The translations under genes were made by a program, and so were the position numbers. Of a stretch of 53,303 nt of DNA, positions 16,978 through 23,948 are shown one piece after another (position 1 is the stretch's first letter; the number at the start of each line of letters is the position of its first letter). The DNA lies in the NCBI GenBank assembly GCA_900556485.1, contig USOX01000017.1:1-53303 (forward strand), given 5' to 3'. This DNA is from an uncultured Dysgonomonas sp. (GTDB taxonomy: Bacteria > Bacteroidota > Bacteroidia > Bacteroidales > Dysgonomonadaceae). The notes under the pieces were generated by a model, which made no database searches, was not told the DNA's origin, and saw nothing but the letters and a program-made list of their open reading frames with translations.

Positions 16978-17856
16978 CTAGAGTTCTATTTCATCTGTAG
17001 ATATATAACCATGTGTAATACAATAGAATATTAGTCCTGATACGGTTTTTATTCCAAGCTTTGCAGTGATATTTTTTCGATGAGAGAGAACAGTATTAAG
17101 GCTTATATTCAATTTATCAGCAATCTCCTTATTAAGTAAACCTAAGGCAACCAGACGCAGTACATCCAATTCCCTTTGAGACAATGGCTGATCTCTGTTT
17201 TCTTTTAGAGAATGGCTTACTGCTATTAATTCTTGCCAATCTGCAATTTCAGATTCGCTAAGGTTATCTATCATCGGTTTCAGAACTTTCTCCCTGATCC
17301 GGTTGTTCTTTTCCAAGTCTTTCTGAAAGCTGTCTATTGTAAATATGACAGCGTAGCACATATTTTCATTGAAGTTCCCGGATATATGCTTGATGATAAT
17401 GCTTTTAAGGTCGGTTAAAGATGCTAAAGGGGCATCTCCTTTAACCATACCTTGTTCTATTTGACCAATCAACTCTTGCTTAAATTCTGAAAACAACCTC
17501 TTTATTAATTTCAATTGAGGACTATTTACATCACTCATCGAAATAAAAGCATTTAGGTGTTTCTCCAGATTATGCAATTGACTATTAACCAGATAAGCAT
17601 CTGTTTGTCTCAGGTATGTTATAACAAGTTCTATATCAAAATTTTGCAGTTTTTTCTCAGGAAAATAATCTTCATTAAGGAAGGTATTTAATATGACGAG
17701 AAAGAAATCTAAATTTATATTGGCATTTTTACAGATTTCCCCTATATTTTTATCTCCGAGCCCAAGCTTTATACCGAATCTGTTGATTACAGGTATCAAC
17801 TGGTGATTCTCTTTTACAGCTTCGGATAAGACAGATGATGCATCTAAAAATACCAT
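16978..17856 (-). CDS. LuxR-type regulator with ScdA-N/hemerythrin-like sensor lacking metal ligands
   Basis: A 292-residue transcription factor. Residues 8-62 resemble the ScdA/RIC N-terminal domain (VINRFGIKLGLGDKNIGEIC), though the ScdA cysteine pair is absent. Residues 75-160 resemble the hemerythrin-like four-helix domain of iron-sulfur repair proteins. Residues 224-285 are a GerE/LuxR helix-turn-helix (LSQRELDVLRLVALGLLNKEIADKL, then TVLSHRKNITAKLGI). The usual diiron ligands appear replaced: the HH after YLRQT is Asp86-Ala87, and the HxxxE equivalent reads IEQGM. It is divergent from the exported SOD gene, suggesting a redox or NO-related regulon, but the ligand is unknown. Confidence 0.75.
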   Translation of the reverse strand: MVFLDASSVLSEAVKENHQLIPVINRFGIKLGLGDKNIGEICKNANINLDFFLVILNTFLNEDYFPEKKLQNFDIELVITYLRQTDAYLVNSQLHNLEKHLNAFISMSDVNSPQLKLIKRLFSEFKQELIGQIEQGMVKGDAPLASLTDLKSIIIKHISGNFNENMCYAVIFTIDSFQKDLEKNNRIREKVLKPMIDNLSESEIADWQELIAVSHSLKENRDQPLSQRELDVLRLVALGLLNKEIADKLNISLNTVLSHRKNITAKLGIKTVSGLIFYCITHGYISTDEIEL

Positions 17857-17892
17857 AATAAATATAAATAATTGTTCTTAATATTAGCGACA

Positions 17893-17900
17893 CAAAAATA
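17893..17900 (-). promoter_or_regulatory. Promoter -7 element for the LuxR regulator
   Basis: The minus strand reads TATTTTTG, matching TAnnTTTG, about 37 bases before the regulator's start. Confidence 0.55.
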
Positions 17901-18052
17901 CATATTAATTCTGAAATGTTCTTTTATTCGATCCCTAATAAAGGTTATTATATCTTTCTATAGATAATGGTTATAGATATAAGTTATGATTGGTTAAAAA
18001 CTATTTATATAAATTATATGATGGAATTAAACAATTTGATGAATACAATTGT

Positions 18053-18060
18053 TAATTTTG
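18053..18060 (+). promoter_or_regulatory. Promoter -7 element for superoxide dismutase
   Basis: TAATTTTG matches TAnnTTTG, 24 bases before the ATG at 18084. It excludes the further-upstream ATG at 17967 as the translation start, because that would precede the transcription start. Confidence 0.6.
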
Positions 18061-18083
18061 TAACAACTATAAAAAGAAAAAAT

Positions 18084-18764
18084 ATGAGAAAGATCACAGC
18101 AGTTTGTATAATGCTTTCAGCATTAATAATAAATGTAGCAAATGCTCAGAATATAACTCAAAGTAATAATAATCAAAAAACAAGAACTATGAAATTTGAA
18201 TTACCAAAATTACCGTACGCAACAAATGCACTAGAACCAGTTATAAGCCAGCAAACAGTAGAATTGCATTATGGCAAACACCTTCAAACTTATATTACAA
18301 ATCTGAATAAGCTTATTGAAGGAACTAAATTCGAAAATGCTGAACTTGAAACAATAGTAAAAGAAAGCGATGGTCCTATTTTTAATAACGCAGGTCAAAC
18401 CTTAAACCATAACATTTATTTCCTATCTTTCAGCCCTAATGGTGGGGGAGAGCCTAAAGGAAAACTAGCTGAAGCTATTAACAAACAATGGGGTTCTTTC
18501 GAAAATTTCAAAAAAGAATTTAATACAGAAGCTACAGGATTGTTTGGTGCAGGATGGGCATGGCTATCAAAAGATAAAGAAGGTAAACTATATATAACAA
18601 AAGAATCAAATGCAGGAAACCCTATAACAAAAGGATATACTCCTCTATTGGGATTCGATGTGTGGGAGCATGCTTACTATTTGGATTATCAAAACCGCCG
18701 TGCAGACCACTTAGCTGAACTGTGGAAGATAATCGATTGGAACGCTGTTAGTGCACGCTACTAA
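18084..18764 (+). CDS. Exported Fe/Mn superoxide dismutase
   Basis: A 226-residue SOD that dismutates superoxide. Residues 1-21 form a signal peptide (MRKITAVCIMLSALI, then NVANAQ), so the main product should be periplasmic. Metal ligands are His in VELHYGKH, His in LNHNIYF, and Asp/His in GFDVWEHAYY. The Gln in NNAGQTLNH is the iron-type/cambialistic position. An internal in-frame ATG at 18189 begins MKFELPKLPYA, exactly where cytosolic SodB proteins normally start, so a shorter cytosolic form is possible. The start was placed at 18084 from the signal peptide and promoter. It diverges from a LuxR/hemerythrin-like regulator. Confidence 0.9.
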   Translation: MRKITAVCIMLSALIINVANAQNITQSNNNQKTRTMKFELPKLPYATNALEPVISQQTVELHYGKHLQTYITNLNKLIEGTKFENAELETIVKESDGPIFNNAGQTLNHNIYFLSFSPNGGGEPKGKLAEAINKQWGSFENFKKEFNTEATGLFGAGWAWLSKDKEGKLYITKESNAGNPITKGYTPLLGFDVWEHAYYLDYQNRRADHLAELWKIIDWNAVSARY

Positions 18765-18794
18765 TCTGTCAGTGATTAAAATAATTAATTTTCT

Positions 18795-18823
18795 AAGCAA
18801 CTCTCCTGAGGGTTGCTTTTTTT
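18795..18823 (+). terminator. Intrinsic terminator after sod
   Basis: AAGCAAC/GTTGCTT stem, extended inward by a few pairs, followed by a run of Ts. Confidence 0.85.
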
Positions 18824-18853
18824 ATTAAATTTGTTACTGCAAATTACATTATT

Positions 18854-19639
18854 ATGAAAAAGAGAGCAATATTAGGAATAGACCTTCAGAATGACTTTAC
18901 TTCGCCATCGGGTTCCCTCTATGTAAATGGGGCGAGTGACGATGTGATCAGAATTGCAGATTTTATTGTCCGTAATCAAAGTAAGATTGAATATGTAGCA
19001 TTGACTCTGGATTCGCATCAGCCTATTCATGTAGCACATCAGATATACTGGAAGGATAAGGATGGTAAAGTTCCGCCACTTTTTTCGATAATAAAGGCTG
19101 CTGATGTAAAAGAAGGAAGATGGAATGCTCAATATAATAAAGAATTAGCGCTGACATATCTCGAACAACTTGAACAAAAGGGAGAAGTTTGTACTATATG
19201 GCCTATGCATTGCATACTAGGGACATCAGGATGGGCTATAGATAAAGAAATAACGGATACTCTTTCCACATGGGCTATTAATAATGACAGATCATACGAA
19301 CTTTTTTATAAGGGTTATTCTCAGTCTACTGAGCATTATAGTATTTTCAGAGCAGCAGTAGAGTGGGAGACACAACCCGAAACATTTTTGAATACAACTT
19401 TACTTACTAAGTTGAATACTTATGATGAAGTATTGCTGATAGGAGAGGCTGCCGATTATTGTGTAGCAAATTCACTGAACGATATTTTGGATGAATGTGA
19501 CGAATTAGCGAAAAAGATAGTTGTGCTTACCGATTGTATGTCGTGGATCAACCCTGATAATGAAAGGGCTAAAATTATTTTTGATAAAGCTAAAAAGCAA
19601 GGCGTCAGGTTTGAAGATTCGTGCAACTGTGTGTTCTGA
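18854..19639 (+). CDS. Nicotinamidase-like isochorismatase-family hydrolase
   Basis: A 261-residue cysteine hydrolase expected to deamidate nicotinamide in NAD salvage. Catalytic residues are visible: Asp10 (GIDLQNDF), metal ligands Asp53, His55 and His59 (TLDSHQPIH), Lys153 (FYKGY) as the likely lysine, and Cys203 (GEAADYCVANSLND). The WPMHC motif at 116-120 matches nicotinamidases. It is longer than typical PncA (about 210 residues), with an insertion around 60-110, so a different amide substrate is possible. It is flanked by terminators and probably monocistronic. Confidence 0.75.
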   Translation: MKKRAILGIDLQNDFTSPSGSLYVNGASDDVIRIADFIVRNQSKIEYVALTLDSHQPIHVAHQIYWKDKDGKVPPLFSIIKAADVKEGRWNAQYNKELALTYLEQLEQKGEVCTIWPMHCILGTSGWAIDKEITDTLSTWAINNDRSYELFYKGYSQSTEHYSIFRAAVEWETQPETFLNTTLLTKLNTYDEVLLIGEAADYCVANSLNDILDECDELAKKIVVLTDCMSWINPDNERAKIIFDKAKKQGVRFEDSCNCVF

Positions 19640-19674
19640 GGTATTTTATTAGTCCTCGCTTTTAGCTTTACCAA

Positions 19675-19718
19675 GAATCTGTTTAAATTCTATTCAGATT
19701 CTATAAATATTTTTTTAG
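19675..19718 (+). terminator. Possible terminator after the nicotinamidase-like gene
   Basis: GAATCTG/CAGATTC (7 bp) followed after nine bases by a T-run. It overlaps the 3' end of the convergent EcsC gene. Confidence 0.45.
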
Positions 19719-20295
19719 CAACTTTTCCTACTACTCTAGTCGATACGCCATCATATGCGCCGCCTACTGCACCACCTAGCAGAGGCATGGCTTTGGCTAA
19801 AGAAGTTACACTTTTTTGTCCTGCATTGGTTGCTAATTTGGTTGCTACATTTTCTATCACCTTTGTAAGTAGTTTCTCTCCGGATTTGATACTCATATCT
19901 TTGAGTAGTTCTTTCGCACCATTGCCTACCATACTGATATAAACCAGTGATTTGACCCTATCGTCGCGAATATCGTGTCCGCCCATATAGGCTATGGCAG
20001 CTATCATTCTTATTTGTACATAGATCACACTGGCAATATTAGCGGGTACAGTCAAGGGCATCACCATAATGCCTCCCAGACCTGTAACAAATCCGCTGGT
20101 TGCTGCTTTGGTTACCTGCCATTTGATGAGAGAGTCCACCTGTTGCTCTAATGTTCCTTTTTGATTTAGATAGCTGTTTCCCAAGTCGTATGCAGAATCG
20201 ACACCTGTGAAGCCAGTAACAGCTTTAGAATAAGCCCAGTCTAATGTTTTAGCTATTATTCCTTTTGTTGGTCGTGTATCTTGTTGTTGGGTCAT
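19690..20295 (-). CDS. EcsC family protein
   Basis: A 201-residue protein of the EcsC family, named for the third gene of the Bacillus ecsABC exporter locus but widespread as a stand-alone protein of unknown role. The central glycine-rich hydrophobic region (GFVTGLGGIMVMPLTVPANIAS at about 68-89, then IRMIAAIAYMGGHD) is the family hallmark. The C-terminal third is alanine/glycine-rich and amphipathic (MPLLGGAVGGAYDGVSTR). It likely associates with the membrane. No ABC transporter is nearby. It has its own promoter. Confidence 0.8.
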   Translation of the reverse strand: MTQQQDTRPTKGIIAKTLDWAYSKAVTGFTGVDSAYDLGNSYLNQKGTLEQQVDSLIKWQVTKAATSGFVTGLGGIMVMPLTVPANIASVIYVQIRMIAAIAYMGGHDIRDDRVKSLVYISMVGNGAKELLKDMSIKSGEKLLTKVIENVATKLATNAGQKSVTSLAKAMPLLGGAVGGAYDGVSTRVVGKVAKKIFIESE

Positions 20296-20321
20296 TTTTA
20301 GTTGTCTCTAATTGGAGACCG

Positions 20322-20329
20322 CAAAGTTA
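20322..20329 (-). promoter_or_regulatory. Promoter -7 element for the EcsC gene
   Basis: The minus strand reads TAACTTTG, matching TAnnTTTG, 27 bases before the start. Confidence 0.6.
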
Positions 20330-20332
20330 TAA

Positions 20333-20375
20333 ATAAAAAAATAAAGCGTCTCATCTACAAGAGTTGAAACGCTTT
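20333..20375 (-). terminator. Intrinsic terminator of the thioredoxin-like gene
   Basis: AAAGCGT/ACGCTTT stem (20343-20349 with 20369-20375), extended inward by CTC/GAG. It is followed on the minus strand by a T-rich tract. Confidence 0.8.
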
Positions 20376-20393
20376 AATAATAAATAAAATAAA

Positions 20394-20900
20394 TTAATTC
20401 TCGTTCAAAATCCGATTTAAGTCATTAGGCGTAAGGTTCATGCCTATTACTACTCCGTTCTCGTCAAGTAGGTAATTCTTAAATCCTCTTTTCAATTGGT
20501 AACGCTCCGATAAATCGGTATAAGCATTCTCTTCGGCCATAAACTGATACTTTGTATCAATTTTATCCATTGCTAACGTTCTTTCGAAGACTGATTCACT
20601 CTTATCGAATGAAACTGACACCATTTGCACCGGGTATTTTTTGTTCTCAATTGTGCGCGCGAGGAGAACATTGTCTTTGTGCGAATGGGCATCATATGCA
20701 GCCCAGAAATTTACCAATACTTTTTGACCTTTTAGGTCTGATAAGTCCATTTTTGTCCCTGATACGTTTTCCAAATTTTTAATATCAGGAAACAGGTTTC
20801 CCGGATAAATACCTTCCGAAAGCCTAGAAGTTCTTGACATGTTTGATGATAAGCTTGTAAATGCTACACCAGCAATCAAGAAGTACTTCAAATACTTCAT
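20394..20900 (-). CDS. Thioredoxin-fold (TlpA/AhpC-like) exported protein lacking active-site cysteines
   Basis: A 168-residue protein with an N-terminal signal-peptide-like hydrophobic stretch (5-19). The thioredoxin fold spans about 33-165, with KVLVNFWA at 60-67 as the canonical strand before the active site. The CxxC position is Asp70-Ala-His-Ser73 (AAYDAHS), and no cysteine occurs anywhere in the protein. It therefore cannot do disulfide chemistry and is more likely a binding or scaffold protein. Rest-of-fold conservation (YQLKRGFKNYLLDENG) argues against a simple pseudogene. It is preceded by a long structured leader. Confidence 0.75.
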   Translation of the reverse strand: MKYLKYFLIAGVAFTSLSSNMSRTSRLSEGIYPGNLFPDIKNLENVSGTKMDLSDLKGQKVLVNFWAAYDAHSHKDNVLLARTIENKKYPVQMVSVSFDKSESVFERTLAMDKIDTKYQFMAEENAYTDLSERYQLKRGFKNYLLDENGVVIGMNLTPNDLNRILNEN

Positions 20901-21020
20901 AAAATAATCATTAGGTTACCACTAAGGCCTGTTCCCAACCTCTTAGAGAGGAACAGAACCCTCCCAACTTTTGGGAAACAAAATAGTATCCTACGCTTAG
21001 GAGTACAGAATTTGTCTTTT
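20901..21020 (-). promoter_or_regulatory. Structured 5' leader of the thioredoxin-like gene
   Basis: Between the predicted transcription start and the ATG, the minus-strand RNA can form three hairpins. The first is GUA-UCCUA/UAGGA-UAC with one bulged base. The second is UCCCAA/UUGGGA with a 3-nt loop. The third has outer arms CUGUUCC/GGAACAG enclosing UCUCUAAGAG. No T-run follows any stem, so none is a terminator. It could be a regulatory leader, an RNA-stability element or a small RNA; no known riboswitch class was recognised. Confidence 0.5.
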
Positions 21021-21026
21021 CGGGCG

Positions 21027-21055
21027 CAAAGTTAACACATTTCCGGATAATGTGA
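21027..21055 (-). promoter_or_regulatory. Promoter with dyad operator for the thioredoxin-like gene
   Basis: TAACTTTG on the minus strand (21027-21034) matches TAnnTTTG. Immediately upstream, CACATT/AATGTG arms (21035-21053) enclose TCCGGA, an imperfect 19-bp dyad between -33 and -7, a plausible repressor site. Confidence 0.5.
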
Positions 21056-21173
21056 AACCCCGCCCTTGATTTTTCTATTAACAGTTAAAAGAGTCATTAA
21101 GTTCAAAACATAGTGCAATCAGTTTCTCCATTTGGGATACGGAGGATGTATTTTGTTTTGAATTTTAACATAG

Positions 21174-22868
21174 TTACTCTCTATTTTTAACAATAATAGG
21201 AGTATTTATGAATAGATAAACGAAAAGTGAAAAAATGCTGATTAAGGTAATAATGAAGCTTGCTTTTTGAATGGTTGTTCCTGTATACCAGACTTTTATG
21301 TGTCCGGATTTATTTACAGGAATTGCTACTAATCCGTTATCGCTTTGCTCTACAGATATTGATTCGGAGTCTAAAGTCGCTTTATATCCTTTATAATAGG
21401 TAAGAGGAAGCTCTATAACATCTTTATTTGTTGTAATGTCTGCGGTTATAGTTCCTTTTTCTTTCGAAAAATTATTGATTAAAGTTTCTTCATTTAAGGA
21501 GGTTACAATAACGCCTCTTTCGAATGGGTAATTTTGGGACGGCATTTTGGACGGTAAATACTCAGCACCTCCTCCTAAGGTTACAGTTTCTTTTATCGTT
21601 TTTTCGGTTGTACTATCCAGTTTTACTCTTTGTCCGGTCATTGCCTGATAGTCGTTCGAGTCGAGAATAAACATAAAGGATATAAGGAGGGAGAGAAATG
21701 CAGTGAAAGCTATTTTATAATTATAATTTATAATCAAACGAGATATATAAAATCCTCCGGCAATAGCAAAAAATAAAGAAGCATATTTATAAAGTCTCCA
21801 AGGGAATTGGATAAAGATAAATTTATTGAAAGGGAAAATGTGCCAAGGGAAATATTCTATATTTAATATGATTAAGAATATACCAAGTATGACCATTATA
21901 TCAATGCTTCGTATCTGTTGAGATTTTTCGCGGATAAATATTCTCAGACAAATGAAAAATATAAAGAAACCTCCTAAACGGGGAATATAATCTGCATGGT
22001 CGGTATGCGATAGAGGGTTGATAATGCCTGACATAAAATTGCTTAAAGATGGCCTGAAAAATATGGATGTAAAAAGTGGTTTATCCTTATAATAAAAAGA
22101 ATTAGACATCATTTGTTCCAACATGGGGAAAACAAAATAGGCGCAAATCAGAATACAGCAAATTGCTGATATCAGTAGAAATTTTATTCTTACAGGTTCT
22201 TTGTAAAATCTTTTACAGTAGATGAGCAGAAATACAATTGTTATGATTGATACTAAGGTAAAAGTCATTACATGGGTCAATATTATTGCGGCAAAACCAA
22301 TAGTAAGAATATACCATTTTTTGTAATTGCCAGCAATGATTTCGTATAGTCCCCATACAACTATTGGTAGGAAGATGAATGTAATTATCTCTTGTATAAC
22401 TGAAAAATAAAATGTCTGGTATAGTTTATATGCGGAGAATGTATATAATAAAGAAGCAATTATTGCGCAGAATGAGCTTTTGTACACTTTTTTTACTGCA
22501 ACGAAAGTGGTGACCCCACAAAGAAATGTTGTAGAGAAGATAATAAATTTATATACAAAGGCGATGTCTGTAAATAACCCTAATATGGCAAATGGTAATA
22601 ACATAAAATCGGGATAGAAAGCTTTGGTGAAATACCCATAACCGTCTATAGAATTATAATCGATATATGTAGGGTAATCGCCGCTTTTGATCGCATCAAT
22701 CAATACAACCAGCCTGTTTATATGGAATATGGAATCACTATCAAGATTGATGGGGCTATATGCCAGCATCATTATGGTGCATAAAACTATATTAAGCCCA
22801 ATGCATAACCATAAATGACTTCTCTTATTCTGGTATATTTTATATGCGATGTTGCTGAGGTAATTCAT
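21174..22868 (-). CDS. Polytopic membrane protein, GT-C/YfhO-like (6-pyruvoyl-tetrahydropterin synthase-related type)
   Basis: A 564-residue membrane protein with roughly eleven hydrophobic helices and a C-terminal soluble domain (about 410-540). The first loop has Asp45-x-x-x-His49 (LDSDSIFHINR), and helix 2-3 carries the GDYP, GYGYF and YPDFMLLPF motifs seen in a large family of predicted GT-C glycosyltransferases (annotated as PTPS-related or YfhO-like). It probably transfers sugars from lipid-linked donors, but the substrate is unknown. ATG at 22868 is used because a further TTG start (22889) coincides with the -7 element. Confidence 0.72.
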   Translation of the reverse strand: MNYLSNIAYKIYQNKRSHLWLCIGLNIVLCTIMMLAYSPINLDSDSIFHINRLVVLIDAIKSGDYPTYIDYNSIDGYGYFTKAFYPDFMLLPFAILGLFTDIAFVYKFIIFSTTFLCGVTTFVAVKKVYKSSFCAIIASLLYTFSAYKLYQTFYFSVIQEIITFIFLPIVVWGLYEIIAGNYKKWYILTIGFAAIILTHVMTFTLVSIITIVFLLIYCKRFYKEPVRIKFLLISAICCILICAYFVFPMLEQMMSNSFYYKDKPLFTSIFFRPSLSNFMSGIINPLSHTDHADYIPRLGGFFIFFICLRIFIREKSQQIRSIDIMVILGIFLIILNIEYFPWHIFPFNKFIFIQFPWRLYKYASLFFAIAGGFYISRLIINYNYKIAFTAFLSLLISFMFILDSNDYQAMTGQRVKLDSTTEKTIKETVTLGGGAEYLPSKMPSQNYPFERGVIVTSLNEETLINNFSKEKGTITADITTNKDVIELPLTYYKGYKATLDSESISVEQSDNGLVAIPVNKSGHIKVWYTGTTIQKASFIITLISIFSLFVYLFINTPIIVKNRE

Positions 22869-22886
22869 TTTAGCAGTTTTGAAAAA

Positions 22887-22894
22887 CAAAGATA
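22887..22894 (-). promoter_or_regulatory. Promoter -7 element for the GT-C-like gene
   Basis: The minus strand reads TATCTTTG, matching TAnnTTTG. Transcription would start about 10-12 bases before the ATG at 22868, giving a very short leader. Confidence 0.6.
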
Positions 22895-23021
22895 ATTGAA
22901 ATTATATAGATATTATTTAACTGGTCATTTATAAAATTGATAAACATTTTTTAAGATTTAAATCGAAAAGCTTCTCTATTTTCATACCTTTATTAGCTCT
23001 TGTATAAGTGTTTCTAAGGTA

Positions 23022-23441
23022 ATGATAAAATATTTGTATATAGTATTAGGATTAATATCCTTAGGGTTGGGGTTACTGGGTATAATTACTCCGGGATTGC
23101 CCACTACACCTTTTATACTGCTGACAGCATTTCTATTTGCAAGAAGTTCCCCTAAGTTATATAACAAATTACTAAATAATAAGTTAACCGGTCGATATCT
23201 GAGGAAAGTGAATGAAGGGCTTGGACTGAAAGGTATGTTGATATCTATCGGCTTTATGTGGTGTATGGTTTGCTTTACAGCTTTTGTTGTTTTTGATGGA
23301 ACTATGAGGTATGTGATGTTAGGATTAGGTGTTGTAGGAACATTTTCCCAAATAATTGTGTTAAGTAAAAGAAGGCGACAGGCTAAAGTCTTGAAACTAG
23401 AAAGTGATTGTGAAGGCGAAAATGAGTTGAAAGCTTCATAA
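23022..23441 (+). CDS. DUF454 (YbaN family) inner-membrane protein
   Basis: A 139-residue membrane protein with three to four hydrophobic segments. The first segment carries the DUF454 signature LGLLGIITPGLPTTPF, followed by LLTAFLFARSSPKLYNKLL. E. coli YbaN belongs to the same family; its function is unknown. The C-terminus (residues 116-139) is basic and then acidic, and cytoplasmic. It is monocistronic between a divergent GT-C-like gene and DUF3467. Confidence 0.85.
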   Translation: MIKYLYIVLGLISLGLGLLGIITPGLPTTPFILLTAFLFARSSPKLYNKLLNNKLTGRYLRKVNEGLGLKGMLISIGFMWCMVCFTAFVVFDGTMRYVMLGLGVVGTFSQIIVLSKRRRQAKVLKLESDCEGENELKAS

Positions 23442-23459
23442 ACACAGATTATGTGTTTT
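23440..23459 (+). terminator. Weak terminator-like hairpin after the DUF454 gene
   Basis: AAACACA/TGTGTTT (7 bp, 5-nt loop) ends in TTTT and then A-rich sequence. It immediately follows the stop codon. Confidence 0.4.
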
Positions 23460-23494
23460 AAAATATATGTGTTATATATTGTTATTTTGCCACA

Positions 23495-23519
23495 AATTTC
23501 TTACTTTGTGTAAGAAATT
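23495..23519 (+). promoter_or_regulatory. Perfect palindrome at the DUF3467 promoter
   Basis: AATTTCTTAC (23495-23504) and GTAAGAAATT (23510-23519) are perfect 10-bp arms around TTTGT. The element contains TTACTTTG, an imperfect -7 element, so a bound dimer would cover the -7 and start site. It could instead form a hairpin at the 5' end of the mRNA. Confidence 0.6.
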
Positions 23520-23551
23520 AATATTGAATTAACTAATTAATCAAGAAAGAA

Positions 23552-23869
23552 ATGGAAAATAGTAAAAATGAGCAAGACAATCAAATCCAGATAGAACTTC
23601 CGGAAGATGTAGCTCAGGGCACATATTCAAATTTAGCTATTATAGCACATTCGTCTTCGGAGTTTGTAATCGACTTTGTCCGTATATTGCCGGGCTTACC
23701 TAAAGCAAAGGTACAGTCGAGAATAATACTTACTCCCGAACATGCAAAAAGGTTACTTTATGCTCTGAATGAAAACATAAATCGATTCGAATCCCAAAAT
23801 GGACCTGTAAGTGCAGAAAATCCGCCGGGATTTTTACCTCCATTGGATGGATCGATAGGAGAGGCATAA
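23552..23869 (+). CDS. DUF3467 protein
   Basis: A 105-residue cytoplasmic protein. It matches DUF3467: IELPEDVAQGTYSNLAIIAHSSSEFVIDFVRILPG and ILTPEHAKRLLYALNENI in sequence order, read as two short blocks at about 15-49 and 60-77, with a proline-rich tail. In Bacteroides the family member often lies near rpoBC; here it lies before alanine dehydrogenase. Function is unknown. The strong palindrome over its promoter suggests specific control. Confidence 0.85.
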   Translation: MENSKNEQDNQIQIELPEDVAQGTYSNLAIIAHSSSEFVIDFVRILPGLPKAKVQSRIILTPEHAKRLLYALNENINRFESQNGPVSAENPPGFLPPLDGSIGEA

Positions 23870-23948
23870 AGAAATATTTAAGGATTTAATGTTTGAATAA
23901 TAAATCCCTAAATTTTAAAGTATAAACCAAATCAAAAAATAATACCTT

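Noticed and set aside
17967..18083. Upstream extension of the superoxide dismutase
   Set aside because: The -7 element at 18053-18060 lies inside it, and the signal peptide begins at 18084.
21103..21171. 22-codon minus-strand ORF after the GT-C-like gene
   Set aside because: Too short and without support; likely chance, although it starts three bases after the upstream stop.
22869..22889. TTG start for the GT-C-like protein
   Set aside because: It coincides with the TATCTTTG -7 element, so it cannot be in the transcript.
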